Shown piece by piece: positions 40,468 through 48,978 of a stretch of 64,000 nt of DNA. Numbering within the stretch: the stretch's first letter is position 1; each line of letters starts with the position of its first letter. Origin of the DNA: an uncultured Nitrosospira sp. (GTDB taxonomy: Bacteria; Nitrospirota; Nitrospiria; Nitrospirales; Nitrospiraceae). Where the stretch lies: the NCBI GenBank assembly GCA_900696515.1, contig CAADGK010000052.1, positions 17,114 to 81,113 on the forward strand. Direction: 5' to 3'. Below the pieces are notes generated by a model, which saw nothing but the letters and a program-made list of their open reading frames with translations, did not search any database and had not been told where the DNA came from. Made by a program: the position numbers and the translations under genes.

Positions 40468-41160
40468 ATGACGATCTCCGTCATCATTCCGACTCTGAAT
40501 GAAGAACAGGCCCTTGGGCAGACACTGGCCGGCCTTTCATCCTCTCTCGTTCTTGAAATTATCCTGGTTGATGGAGGAAGCACCGATCGTACGCTTGCGA
40601 TCGCGAACGACTTTTGCACGAACGTGCCCAATGCTCGCCTCGTAAGAGCGCCGACCGGACGAGCACGACAGATGAACGAGGGAGCGAAGGCCGGCCGCGG
40701 GGACACGTTCCTGTTCTTGCATGGCGATACACAGATGCCGAACGATGCTCCTCGGATCATTGAATCGGTGCTCACAGACCCGGCCATCGTGGGGGGGCGA
40801 TTCGATGTCCGATTCGACACCGGCTCCGGTTGGGGGCCCATCATCAGTACACTGATGAACTGGCGTTCTCGTACCAGCGGTATCGCCACGGGTGATCAGG
40901 CGATTTTTGTCCGCCGCCGCATTTTCGAACGACTTGGAGGCTTTGCGGACATCCCGCTGATGGAAGACATTGAATTCAGCCGAAGACTCAAACGAGCCGG
41001 GTCGACCGTGGCACTTCGCCATACGGTCATCACCTCCTTCCGACGGTGGGAACAGCAGGGCCCCCTGAGAACCATCCTCCTGATGTGGACGTTGCGGTTC
41101 CTCTATTGGGCCGGTATCAACCCGGCACGCTTGAGTCGATGGTACGAGGCTGTCAGATAA
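40468..41160 (+). CDS. TIGR04283-type family-2 glycosyltransferase
   Basis: The 230-residue GT-A protein begins SVIIPTLNEEQALGQTLAGL, has DGGSTDRTLAI (UDP contact), ARQMNEGAKAGRGDTFLFLHGDTQMP (DxD-like), and GDQAIFVRRRIFERLGGFADIPLMEDIEFSRRLKRAG. This is the family called arsenosugar-associated glycosyltransferase, nearly always adjacent to TIGR04282/DUF2064, as here. Actual donor and acceptor are unproven and no arsenic genes are in view. ATG 40468 is preferred over an earlier in-frame start inside the membrane-protein gene. Confidence 0.85.
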   Translation: MTISVIIPTLNEEQALGQTLAGLSSSLVLEIILVDGGSTDRTLAIANDFCTNVPNARLVRAPTGRARQMNEGAKAGRGDTFLFLHGDTQMPNDAPRIIESVLTDPAIVGGRFDVRFDTGSGWGPIISTLMNWRSRTSGIATGDQAIFVRRRIFERLGGFADIPLMEDIEFSRRLKRAGSTVALRHTVITSFRRWEQQGPLRTILLMWTLRFLYWAGINPARLSRWYEAVR

Positions 41161-41210
41161 ATGGTGATGGGTGAAGCGTTAGGGGTAAAGGGTGAGGAGG
41201 TATGAAAGAA

Positions 41211-41999
41211 ATGTCCGATAGGCAATCAGAAACCAAGACTAACTCTTCTCCAAAATCGCTTCACGCTTCACGCTTCACGTCTCACCAGGCCGCTCTGGTG
41301 ATCTTCGCCAAAGCGCCTACGCCTGGCCAAGTGAAGACGCGTCTCTGTCCGCCGCTGACGCCAGACGAAGCCGCGACGCTCCACGGAAGCTTCGTCCTCG
41401 ACACCCTGGAGCGAACCAAACTCGCGGTGACAGCGCTCAAAGTGCCGTTCGATCGTTACCTGGCCTGTTCGCCATCTTCCACTCATGTGTTTTTTAAAAT
41501 TATGGAAGAACGGCAGGGTGTGAAGGTGATCGAGCAAGTCGGGGACGACCTCGGCGCACGCATGCGGCACGCCTTTGAGACAATATTCGCGCGGGGATAC
41601 CGGCATGTCCTGATCATCGGAACTGATGTTCCAACCGTTCCGCTCGACCATTTTAAGCAGGCCCTGATTAGGCTGGAGCAGTGTGACCTTGTACTCGGTC
41701 CTGCGCATGATGGCGGGTATTATCTGATTGGCCTCAAACAGCCCTGTCCCAGACTCTTTCTTGATGTTCCGTGGTCGACTGATCAGGTACTGAACCTCAC
41801 TCTGGACAAAGCGGCTACGGTTGGGCTCAAGACGGCTTTGATTGAACCATGGCGTGATGTGGATACGCTTGACGATCTACTAGCCCTCATCGATGCCAAT
41901 ATGGCCGACAGCAAGAAACCGAAGAACGAGCGAACGTTTTCGACTCGTACCGCTGGAGTATTGGAAACTCTCGCCAAGCGGATTCGTTCAAGAGCATAA
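41211..41999 (+). CDS. TIGR04282/DUF2064 glycosyltransferase
   Basis: A 262-residue protein: ALVIFAKAPTPGQVKTRLCPPLTPDEAA opens the domain, with GTDVPTVPLDHFKQAL, LVLGPAHDGGYYLIGL and DVDTLDDLLALI downstream. The family is a nucleotidyl/GT-A fold paired with TIGR04283. The ATG at 41211 has GAGGAGG at better spacing than the ATG at 41202. The first ~25 residues are encoded partly by a CGCTTCA heptamer repeat (41257-41284), so the N-terminus is probably a repeat-derived addition. Confidence 0.85.
   Translation: MSDRQSETKTNSSPKSLHASRFTSHQAALVIFAKAPTPGQVKTRLCPPLTPDEAATLHGSFVLDTLERTKLAVTALKVPFDRYLACSPSSTHVFFKIMEERQGVKVIEQVGDDLGARMRHAFETIFARGYRHVLIIGTDVPTVPLDHFKQALIRLEQCDLVLGPAHDGGYYLIGLKQPCPRLFLDVPWSTDQVLNLTLDKAATVGLKTALIEPWRDVDTLDDLLALIDANMADSKKPKNERTFSTRTAGVLETLAKRIRSRA
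41257..41284. repeat. Heptamer repeat CGCTTCA x3 plus one variant, inside coding sequence
   Basis: CGCTTCA repeats at 41257, 41264 and 41271, and CGTCTCA at 41278. It is in frame within the N-terminus of the DUF2064 gene, encoding the disordered segment before the domain. Similar CTTCAC/GTGAAG units occur in intergenic DNA at 53346-53389. Confidence 0.8.
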
Positions 42000-42026
42000 T
42001 GAGACGAACACAACTGTAGAGGATGT

Positions 42027-42761
42027 ATGGATCAACAGGTTGCACTCATTACGGGTGGAGCGAAAGGCATCGGCCGGGGAATCGCGCTTGATTTGGCGGC
42101 GCGACATTGGAGAGTCGCCTTGTGCTATCGACATAGTGACGCCGAAGCCAACGCGACTGCGCAAGACATTGTGGCGCGAGGCGGACAACCGTTGGCTATC
42201 CGCTGTGATGTCTCCGACCCCGTAGCCGCCAAAAATCTGATTGCCAAGGTTGAACAAGAATGGGGACGAATCGATGTCCTGATCAATGGTGCGGGCCCCT
42301 ATCACCGCATTAACTTGTTCGATGAAACAGTCGAGGGCTGGAACGAGATGTTCGCCGGCAACCTGCATCCTATTTTTTACCTGGCACAGGCCGTTGCCCC
42401 AGGCATGAAGGCCCGCAAAGCCGGACGGATCATCAACTTCAGCATGGCCAACGCGGATCAAATGGAAGCCCAACCCGATGTGACCGGTCATTATATCGCC
42501 AAGGCCGGTGTCCTGATCTTGACGCGCACGCTGGCGAAGTTACTGGCGCCCTACGGCATCACCGTCAACGCCATCTCGCCCGGCTTCATCGATTCGGGAA
42601 GTGCACCCCCTCAAGAACTGGCCGCCATGACGAAGCGCATTCCTGCCGGCTATATCGGAACGATTGAGGATACCGTCGGAGCCGTCCGGTATCTGCTCAG
42701 CGACGACGCACGGTACGTGAACGGCGCCAATATTCAAATCAGCGGAGGTTGGGGCATCTAA
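42027..42761 (+). CDS. SDR family oxidoreductase (FabG-like)
   Basis: The 244-residue protein has TGGAKGIGRG at residue ~9, LINGAGPY in place of the usual NNAG, the Ser in NFSMANA, and YIAKAGVLILTRTLAKLL with Tyr and Lys spaced correctly. ITVNAISPGFIDSG and NGANIQISGGWGI close the fold. It could be a pteridine reductase- or FabG-like enzyme; the changed NAG motif is worth noting. AGAGG precedes the ATG. It is followed by the zinc-ribbon gene. Confidence 0.85.
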   Translation: MDQQVALITGGAKGIGRGIALDLAARHWRVALCYRHSDAEANATAQDIVARGGQPLAIRCDVSDPVAAKNLIAKVEQEWGRIDVLINGAGPYHRINLFDETVEGWNEMFAGNLHPIFYLAQAVAPGMKARKAGRIINFSMANADQMEAQPDVTGHYIAKAGVLILTRTLAKLLAPYGITVNAISPGFIDSGSAPPQELAAMTKRIPAGYIGTIEDTVGAVRYLLSDDARYVNGANIQISGGWGI

Positions 42762-42778
42762 AACAAGAGGAGGCATGC

Positions 42779-43183
42779 ATGCGATCAGCGCAGGAACGAG
42801 AGAGTCATCGACGGTTCGTTCAGGCCCTTCAGCATGAACATCTATCTTGCAGCAATCCCGGCTGCGGAGGCCCCATGGATGTTGCCGATCACACACCCCA
42901 TAACGCTCGAATTAAAATCTACGAAGCCACCTGCGAGCGGTGCCACACCGTCGAAAAGATTACCGGCAAAGAAGAACACCAGCCTGCCTGGGATGTGGCC
43001 TCCATCACCTTGATGGCCGAAACACATCTGCTCCACGATCAACCGACCTGTCCGTACGATGATACGCCCATTACCTTCATCTCCCTGCCGAATCCCCGAC
43101 GCAAGGCTCGTTATCGCCTCCAATGTTACTACTGCGGACGACACACCGAAATGAACTGGCCTCCGCCTGAAGCGAAGCGGTGA
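42779..43183 (+). CDS. Zinc-ribbon-like protein with four Cys clusters
   Basis: From ATG 42779 (GAGGAGG upstream) the product has 134 residues and Cys groups CSNPGCGG, CERCHTV, CPYDDT and CYYCGRH, enough for one or two zinc ribbons. The protein is soluble. It may bind nucleic acid or a partner protein, but I do not recognise a family. It is the last gene of the plus-strand run that begins at 35783. Confidence 0.75.
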   Translation: MRSAQERESHRRFVQALQHEHLSCSNPGCGGPMDVADHTPHNARIKIYEATCERCHTVEKITGKEEHQPAWDVASITLMAETHLLHDQPTCPYDDTPITFISLPNPRRKARYRLQCYYCGRHTEMNWPPPEAKR

Positions 43184-43218
43184 CATGACAGGACCATCGC
43201 TATTGAACAGAGCAGGAT

Positions 43219-44025
43219 TCAGTACCCGGAGAGAGCCTTCTTGATGAATTCACCCAGCCGCCGGAAATAGGCTCCGCCCCCGACGAGGTAGGTATCGTTA
43301 TGCCCCGCACCTTGAATCACGTACCACTCCTTCGGCGGTAGGGCTGCCTCAAACACCTGCCGCCCTAACTCAACAGGAATAATGTCGTCCTTGTCTCCAT
43401 GGATGATCAGCTTTGGGAGGGACAACTGAGGAAGGCGGTCGATCAATCGATGTTCTGCTCCGAGAAGCCAATGAACAGGCAATCCGCCATAATGAAATTT
43501 TGCCACGGCTTCAATGGACGGAAAGGCCGATTCAAGGATCAGCGCTGAGGCCGGTCGTTGTGCGGCCAGTTCACCGGCCACCGTCGTTCCGAGCGATCGG
43601 CCGAATAGCACAATCCGTTCAGGGCGAATCTTCCTCGTGCGTGTGAGATAGTCATAGGCCCCATAGGCATCGTCATAGAGCCCCCTCTCACTCGGTCGGA
43701 CCGCCTGACTCCTCCCATATCCTCGATAATCAAACAAGAATACGGACAGCCCGAGCTGGAATAACAGCTTCAGATTCTCAAGACGGTGGCTGATGTTTCC
43801 CGCGTTGCCGTGACACCAGAGCATGACGGGTCGATCCGCCGCTGTTTCGACATACCATCCGAACAAGCGGACTCCATCAGCAGCTTCAAACCAGACCTCT
43901 TCCAGCGGCACGCCACTGTGTCGTGCCCAATCTCGATCCTGCCAAGGTTCAGGGTAGTAGACGAAGAATTGATCGAGGAGGCTCACGGACAAAGGATACC
44001 GGAACCGGCGCAGAGAAGGAAGCAC
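43219..44025 (-). CDS. Alpha/beta hydrolase
   Basis: This 268-residue protein has the oxyanion-loop motif WCHGNAGNISHR, DYRGYGRSQ, the nucleophile elbow FGRSLGTTV, the Asp in IIHGDKDDIIPVE and the His in IQGAGHNDTY, so the Ser-Asp-His triad is complete. The sequence resembles the BEM46/ABHD13-like serine hydrolases. An N-terminal hydrophobic stretch is weak. The start is GTG 44025. Substrate unknown. It is convergent with the zinc-ribbon gene and divergent from the lipoprotein at 44166. Confidence 0.88.
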   Translation of the reverse strand: MLPSLRRFRYPLSVSLLDQFFVYYPEPWQDRDWARHSGVPLEEVWFEAADGVRLFGWYVETAADRPVMLWCHGNAGNISHRLENLKLLFQLGLSVFLFDYRGYGRSQAVRPSERGLYDDAYGAYDYLTRTRKIRPERIVLFGRSLGTTVAGELAAQRPASALILESAFPSIEAVAKFHYGGLPVHWLLGAEHRLIDRLPQLSLPKLIIHGDKDDIIPVELGRQVFEAALPPKEWYVIQGAGHNDTYLVGGGAYFRRLGEFIKKALSGY

Positions 44026-44165
44026 AGGATCTCTCCGAGCCGTTTACTTCCAATGCACGCAAAAAGTGACGGTTTGCTTGTCTCATTTTCTAAACCGCGC
44101 TATAGCTCATTCGTCGATGGCCTTGCACGATACCGCGCTACACCCCGCTACGTGGAGGATGTGAG

Positions 44166-44711
44166 ATGCTCAAAGCCGGTTCCAGCCTGCTCTGTGGACT
44201 GTTTGTGCTGCTGACCCTGTATGTGCTGCTGACCTTATCCGGCTGTTCGGTCATGATGGCCATGGTCGGCGACAAAGAACCGGATTTCGAGCACATCAAG
44301 ATCGGGGCGACGAAGGAAGAGATCGACTTTGAATTTAACCAACCAGGAACGCCGAAGGAACTCGGCGAAGGGAAAACTGAAGTGACCTACAAATACGAGA
44401 TGGGAAACTCCCCCAATGCAGCGCGCGCAGCCATTTATGGCTATTACGACCTAGCCACGCTCGGATTTGCTGAACCCGTGTTTACCGTCGTGGAGTTTTT
44501 TGTGGGGCATAAGGAGCAAACCAGCATTGTCTACGGCGCTGACAACAAAGCGCTGTCCATCAGCGGATATACCCCTCCCCCCCTTTCGCCTGAAATGAAG
44601 GCAGCGATTGAGGAGCAGGAAAAGCACGTGCGAAAGCGCCCCACCCCACGCTCGGATCAACCGCCGCTCCAAGACTCAACCTCGAGTCAACACAGTTCCG
44701 GTTCACCATAG
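44166..44711 (+). CDS. Lipoprotein, unknown
   Basis: The 181-residue protein has a long hydrophobic signal segment ending TLSGC (lipobox), then FEHIKIGATKEEIDFEFNQPGTPKELGEGKTEVTYKYEMGN. This resembles the start of SmpA/OmlA-like beta domains that measure pairs such as G-x-T-K-E-E. The C-terminus (~150-181) is Pro/Ser-rich and disordered. GGAGG precedes the ATG. No specific role can be given. Confidence 0.78.
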   Translation: MLKAGSSLLCGLFVLLTLYVLLTLSGCSVMMAMVGDKEPDFEHIKIGATKEEIDFEFNQPGTPKELGEGKTEVTYKYEMGNSPNAARAAIYGYYDLATLGFAEPVFTVVEFFVGHKEQTSIVYGADNKALSISGYTPPPLSPEMKAAIEEQEKHVRKRPTPRSDQPPLQDSTSSQHSSGSP

Positions 44712-44720
44712 GCCCAGCGC

Positions 44721-46640
44721 TCAAAAAAAGGCTTGCACGCGGAACAGGACATCACTGTCGTGATCGCGGTGGTTATACTCGAGCCTTACCGCCCAGTTCC
44801 TGGACACCGTAAACCGAGACCCGACATGCCACCGAAAATCATCGGACTTGTCACCCAACGGGAAATAGAGATACGAGCCTGTTGCCATAATCTTCCAACG
44901 CTCGGTGAGGTCCGCCAACATGCCGACTGTGGCCCCGCCTCCGACCCGATGCAGCCCATGATACGCCCGACTGATATTCGCTTCTGCATCCGCAAATGCG
45001 AAGAGAACCTCACGTGACAGCAGTCGAAACTCTTTAGCCCCTCCGACTCCGGCGTTGAAGACACCGTTGCTGCACAGTCGGCATTCATTATGGTGAATCG
45101 TATTCATTCCCACGCCGAGCCGCCAGGACGGAGAGTGAAAGACGGAATCCATCGGGGAGAGGGAAAGCAGATTGAGCAGCGTTGCCCGCTCGACTCTGGT
45201 CTGGTCTGCGCGATTGTAGTGCCTGACCGTCACGGCGGCCATTTCAATTTGGGCGTTCGGCGTATACCCGGCCTCCGGATCGAGTAAATCATGATACCCG
45301 CCTCGAAACGTGGCTTCCTCAAACGTATCGTTATTGCGCCACCCGCCTCCGAGTGACGCCTGCAGCATCTTATGGCCGAGCTCAGGCTGTTTTGCGAAGG
45401 GGCGTACGGTAAACTCTTCGGAGGGGATACGCAGCTGGCTGCGGGCCGTCAGCACCGCCCGATTCCGTTCTTTCAATTCAGGCTTCGGATCTTTCCTCGT
45501 CGTCTCAATCTGATACCGCAGATAGTCCGACGCCAGATCCAATACGAACGCCTGTTTGGCCGGAGTCAGTTGCACGAATGCCGGCGAGGTCAGCTCCCCG
45601 ATGTCCTGCGTCACGCGATGGGCCAGGTCTCGTTCCGAGGCCGGTAAGACCTCCCGTTTCCGCTTGATGACGGTGCTGCGGGAGGGACGATAGGTGCCCG
45701 TAGAGGCCAAACCCGGCTTTGAGACGATCAATCTGACCGTGTCGGCAGGAACCGTCCACAACATAAATTCATCGGTCAGATGCAGCGTGGGGTCGGCATA
45801 ATCCAGCAATGCCAAAAGATGATAGGAACAATTTTCCTTGAAGTAGAAGTAGTCGAAGTAGGCATTCCCGAGTTCCCACGTATGCATCAGGAAGCGCCGC
45901 AACTGATCTCCCGTGAGATTTAAACGATACTCCCAGATATCCCGGTTTTCGATATCTCGATACTGCTGCACCTTGAGGTAATAGGGAATCGTTGAGAAGT
46001 ACCCTCGATAACTGCCGAAGATTCCCCGTACCGGATACAAGAACCCGCTATTGGGCGGGACATCCGCGGCATAATTGATGGTATAAGACAAAATGCGGGT
46101 CTGTTCCGTCTGTCCCTTCTGGTCGACGCGAAACAAGGTATGACCGAACATGGACGCGGGATTATTCAGAAAGGATGATGGGAAAATCAGCGAAATGGAA
46201 TCAACGTCAAAATCGTCGTACCAGTGTTGAAACCGCTCACAGACACGGGGGAGGAGGCGATTCGAGTCAAATGCCAGCTGTTCCTTGAGCCAATGATACC
46301 GCGCGACAAATGCGCATTGTGCCGGCTGTTGCGAGCGCCCGACCAGTTCATCCGAAAAAAACTGGGCAAGCGTCGCCGACAGCTCCGCCTCCGGATCCGT
46401 CTTCCCTTTTGAAGACATGAAGAACCGGGGATCGTCCTGCTCGCTCTCATACCCGCCAAAGAGTCCCTTCCGGTAATGTAACAAGAGATGCCATTCACGC
46501 TGTTCCGCCAGCTTCTTTTCCTGAGCTTGTTCGATCAACTGTGCGAGATAGCGCTCATGATCGGATGGCTGCGCATCCGCGATGGCGGAAACAAAGAGTG
46601 TGACGGCGATAGCAAGGATGGGGACCAGCACGGTGTGCAA
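44721..46640 (-). CDS. DUF4105 periplasmic/outer-membrane protein
   Basis: About 639 residues with a signal peptide (VLVPILAIAVTLFVSAIADAQ). The central domain is DUF4105: IFPSSFLNNPASMFGHTLFRVD, NYAADVPPNSGFLYPVRGIFGSYRGYFSTIPY, YRDIENRDIWEYRLNL and FYFKENCSYHLLALLDYAD, with His/Cys residues typical of a papain-like permuted fold. The C-terminal ~230 residues alternate like an outer-membrane beta-barrel, ending with Phe. The ORF starts at TTG 46640; GTG 46631 is equally possible. Role unknown. Confidence 0.85.
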   Translation of the reverse strand: MHTVLVPILAIAVTLFVSAIADAQPSDHERYLAQLIEQAQEKKLAEQREWHLLLHYRKGLFGGYESEQDDPRFFMSSKGKTDPEAELSATLAQFFSDELVGRSQQPAQCAFVARYHWLKEQLAFDSNRLLPRVCERFQHWYDDFDVDSISLIFPSSFLNNPASMFGHTLFRVDQKGQTEQTRILSYTINYAADVPPNSGFLYPVRGIFGSYRGYFSTIPYYLKVQQYRDIENRDIWEYRLNLTGDQLRRFLMHTWELGNAYFDYFYFKENCSYHLLALLDYADPTLHLTDEFMLWTVPADTVRLIVSKPGLASTGTYRPSRSTVIKRKREVLPASERDLAHRVTQDIGELTSPAFVQLTPAKQAFVLDLASDYLRYQIETTRKDPKPELKERNRAVLTARSQLRIPSEEFTVRPFAKQPELGHKMLQASLGGGWRNNDTFEEATFRGGYHDLLDPEAGYTPNAQIEMAAVTVRHYNRADQTRVERATLLNLLSLSPMDSVFHSPSWRLGVGMNTIHHNECRLCSNGVFNAGVGGAKEFRLLSREVLFAFADAEANISRAYHGLHRVGGGATVGMLADLTERWKIMATGSYLYFPLGDKSDDFRWHVGSRFTVSRNWAVRLEYNHRDHDSDVLFRVQAFF

Positions 46641-46649
46641 GACACAGCA

Positions 46650-46677
46650 AGGGCCCAGGCATGTCTGCCTGGGCCCT
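46650..46677 (-). terminator. Strong hairpin after DUF3015 gene
   Basis: AGGGCCCAGGCA (46650-46661) pairs perfectly with TGCCTGGGCCCT (46666-46677) around a 4-nt loop, 11 bp after the DUF3015 stop (minus strand) and 9 bp before the DUF4105 start. The T-run is poor, but the 12-bp GC stem is a credible terminator. Confidence 0.7.
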
Positions 46678-46688
46678 GTGTGATTCGC

Positions 46689-47198
46689 TTAGCGAACTGA
46701 TGCTTGCGCGAGAACAGGATTGCCCGCGATGGCATCGTTGAGGGACTTCACCAGGGCCACCGGAGACGTTTCCCCGGCTTGCACCAAGGACGTATACCGC
46801 TCCTGAGTCATGGCAAAGAATTGAGCATGCCGCTCTGCCGGAATGCCCATCAGCGTGGCCAGCGAGGCCAGGTGTTCGCCCTGTCCCTGCGCCATCTCCG
46901 CCGTAAGGGCATCAAAGTTCAACGATGCAAACATGGTCGTCTTGTGTTCACCCATGATCTTGCCATCGTTGGTGCACCCGGAAGTACCAAAGCTGATCCC
47001 GAACGTTTGGCTCCAGAACGTACCGTTGGTCGTTGTCTGCAACACTTGAGGAAGAATTTCCTTTTGGCCTTTGTACTCACCCCAAGCCAATTTCCCCAAC
47101 CCACAGCCTGGACCAGTGTCTGGATTGGCAGCCATTGCCAGCCCCGCCTGGCTACCAAACAGGATCGCAACGGCTAGTAAAAGTACCTTCTTCGACAT
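46689..47198 (-). CDS. DUF3015 secreted protein
   Basis: A 169-residue protein with signal peptide VLLLAVAILFGSQAGLAMA, then DTGPGCGLGKLAWGEYKGQKEILPQVLQTTTNGT, SFGTSGCTNDGKI, FASLNFDALTAEMAQGQGEHLASLATLMG. This is the DUF3015 pattern with two Cys that may form a disulfide. The family is periplasmic and of unknown function. GGAGGA precedes the ATG. Confidence 0.88.
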   Translation of the reverse strand: MSKKVLLLAVAILFGSQAGLAMAANPDTGPGCGLGKLAWGEYKGQKEILPQVLQTTTNGTFWSQTFGISFGTSGCTNDGKIMGEHKTTMFASLNFDALTAEMAQGQGEHLASLATLMGIPAERHAQFFAMTQERYTSLVQAGETSPVALVKSLNDAIAGNPVLAQASVR

Positions 47199-47331
47199 AA
47201 GTCCTCCTCCGTTAGAAATGGGTTAAGTACCAGTACCACTACACCGCGCTGAAGTATAACCGAATTTCCAATAGATGTTGAGAGTTTTTTCACCCCCAAC
47301 TGGTCGGCCATACCACGGAAACGGCTTTTGA

Positions 47332-47358
47332 TTATAGACGATTCACGTTGGAAGGCAA
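47332..47358 (-). promoter_or_regulatory. Candidate promoter of the DUF3015 gene
   Basis: The minus strand has a perfect TATAAT (47337-47332) and TTGCCT (47358-47353), 15 bp apart, about 130 bp upstream of the DUF3015 start. The spacing is short, so support is moderate. Confidence 0.35.
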
Positions 47359-47427
47359 TAACTATTCTTCGTCTTCCTGAGTCGATCGATCGGATGCGCT
47401 GGAACACGGTACGGTCCCCTCGACTTG

Positions 47428-47455
47428 TTGACGTTCACTTTCACCATGATAGAGT
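47428..47455 (+). promoter_or_regulatory. Candidate promoter of the beta-barrel gene at 47553
   Basis: TTGACG (47428-47433) and TAGAGT (47450-47455) with a 16-bp spacer lie about 98 bp upstream of the ATG. The rest of the 354-bp divergent gap (47199-47552) holds no convincing gene; short frames there are not supported. Confidence 0.35.
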
Positions 47456-47552
47456 AGCGCACGATTAGGTATACTGCGGCAATGAAGCCGAGTCGTTCAA
47501 CTGCGGTACTGAAGACTCGGATGCGTTTCTCGATCCGCAAGATTATCGACGC

Positions 47553-48203
47553 ATGAGGCTGCACAACCGATCTCGTCTGCTCATCCTCTCCGTTGTTCTA
47601 CTTTGTGACCTTGGACTCATCGAACGAGCTCTGCCTGCAGAATTCGGATCGATCGAGCTGGGTGGATACGCGCTTGGTAGCTGGCCGCGAGATCAAGAGA
47701 TCTACAATCAAGGGACAACGATTCCCTCCTCAGTTCAGAAGGGTTTCGGAGCCGGGTTAACCGTCGGGCTCTTTCCCACCGTTCTACGTGGCATCATTGG
47801 CCTGGCCTTTGATACAAACCTGCACAGCGGAGCCCTCTCTTTCTCCACGGTCACGCAGGGTCAGCAGACTCAGAGTGGTCGCTCCGACCTGCTCGTGTCC
47901 AATACAACTGCCAACTTTATATTTCGCTATCCCGGTGAACACATACGCCCGTATGTTGGGGCTGGAATCGGATGGTCGAGTGGAACGCTTCTCAACCCGA
48001 ATATCGCTGGGCGGAATGATCAGGACTTTGACTCCACCTACACGCTCGTTCACCAGTTTCTCGCAGGAACACAGATGCTCCTCAACTCCAACGCATTTCT
48101 GTTTGGGGAGTACCGATATGTATCATCTGACTATCACTGGGAAGGACTGGCTGTCGATTTTCGCACCCAGTACGGCCTCCTCGGTGTGGGACTCCGCTTT
48201 TAA
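47553..48203 (+). CDS. Outer-membrane beta-barrel protein
   Basis: This 216-residue protein has a signal peptide (LLILSVVLLCDLGLIERALPA) and a barrel-like series of amphipathic strands: SIELGGYALGSW, GFGAGLTVGLF, LVSNTTANFIFRYP, IRPYVGAGIGWSSG and FLFGEYRYVSSDY, ending YGLLGVGLRF with terminal Phe. This is the OmpA/OprF-like eight-strand outer-membrane barrel layout. Function unknown. It faces the DUF3332 gene across a hairpin. Confidence 0.82.
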   Translation: MRLHNRSRLLILSVVLLCDLGLIERALPAEFGSIELGGYALGSWPRDQEIYNQGTTIPSSVQKGFGAGLTVGLFPTVLRGIIGLAFDTNLHSGALSFSTVTQGQQTQSGRSDLLVSNTTANFIFRYPGEHIRPYVGAGIGWSSGTLLNPNIAGRNDQDFDSTYTLVHQFLAGTQMLLNSNAFLFGEYRYVSSDYHWEGLAVDFRTQYGLLGVGLRF

Positions 48204-48209
48204 CTCTCC

Positions 48210-48250
48210 AGGTCAGGCTGATGCCAATCCGACCGGCACGAGCCTGACCT
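48210..48250. terminator. Bidirectional hairpin between convergent genes
   Basis: AGGTCAGGCT (48210-48219) pairs perfectly with AGCCTGACCT (48241-48250); an inner TGCC/GGCA pair extends the stem. It lies 7 bp after the barrel-protein stop and 10 bp beyond the DUF3332 stop, the expected place for a shared terminator. Confidence 0.65.
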
Positions 48251-48260
48251 CAACACGAGG

Positions 48261-48851
48261 TTATCTTCCGGCTTCAGCAACCATTGCGGAAGGATCCCCA
48301 GCGATGGCTTTCAATTGCTCCTCATTCCATTGCATCACAACTTGGCATTCACCATTCAGCAGGCGAACCGTCCCATCGGCAGCATACTCTGTCTCTGAAA
48401 GCACCTTTCCGTTTTCATCAACTAGACGATAGCCCATCGCATTGGCCATGATCGTGGCACGACGTTCGACGACGCCATGCCGTTCGTACGTCACCGTTGC
48501 ACCATCCTCCGAAGAGGTCCATCGGATCGTGGTTTCCCCCACGGTAACCACTCTGGTGCCTTCACTTTCCACGCCTGACTCCTTAATCGGACTTTCTCCC
48601 GTCCAAAAATGCATCGAGTTAAAAATGAATATGTCCAGGAGCACCGAGAATGGATAGGCCGGCACAACGATGAGGCCGAAGAAGGCCAGTTCCTTCATCC
48701 ATTTGTCGTTCACCTCTCTGCTCCCCTTGATATTGCTGTTCCAGCGATAGACATTCTTCGTCAACGCAAACGGCCCGTAGCAGGCTGTGCTGACCGTCAC
48801 GAAACCCACAAGCACCGCAACCGTCACCAATCGTTGAACAACGTTGCTCAT
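48261..48851 (-). CDS. DUF3332 lipoprotein-like envelope protein
   Basis: The 196-residue protein has a hydrophobic start ending TVSTAC, a possible lipobox, followed by YGPFALTKNVYRWNSNIKGSREVNDKWMKELAFFGLIVVPAYPFSVLLDIFIFNSMHFWTG. That order, with a second membrane segment, is the DUF3332 signature. The C-terminal half is beta-rich (GETTIRWTSSEDGATVTYERHG). GGAGGT precedes the ATG. Function unknown. Confidence 0.85.
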   Translation of the reverse strand: MSNVVQRLVTVAVLVGFVTVSTACYGPFALTKNVYRWNSNIKGSREVNDKWMKELAFFGLIVVPAYPFSVLLDIFIFNSMHFWTGESPIKESGVESEGTRVVTVGETTIRWTSSEDGATVTYERHGVVERRATIMANAMGYRLVDENGKVLSETEYAADGTVRLLNGECQVVMQWNEEQLKAIAGDPSAMVAEAGR

Positions 48852-48978
48852 GACTTACCTCCATATTCCCGCTTCAGAACAATGACGAGCTCCACCCGAA
48901 CCTCGCGCTCCGCATCATATGTTCACCTCTCCCCATACGGCACAGTCGGGCTCGATGATCTGATCAACCTCTCCCGGC

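Noticed and set aside
41257..41284. CRISPR-like repeat
   Set aside because: Seven-base units without spacers; a simple tandem repeat.
40468..41999. Arsenosugar biosynthesis operon
   Set aside because: Only the paired TIGR04283/TIGR04282 glycosyltransferases are present; ArsM/ArsS-type genes are absent, so the family name is not used as a function.
47174..47407. Short minus-strand frame upstream of DUF3015
   Set aside because: It overlaps the DUF3015 signal-peptide region and a candidate promoter; no domain.
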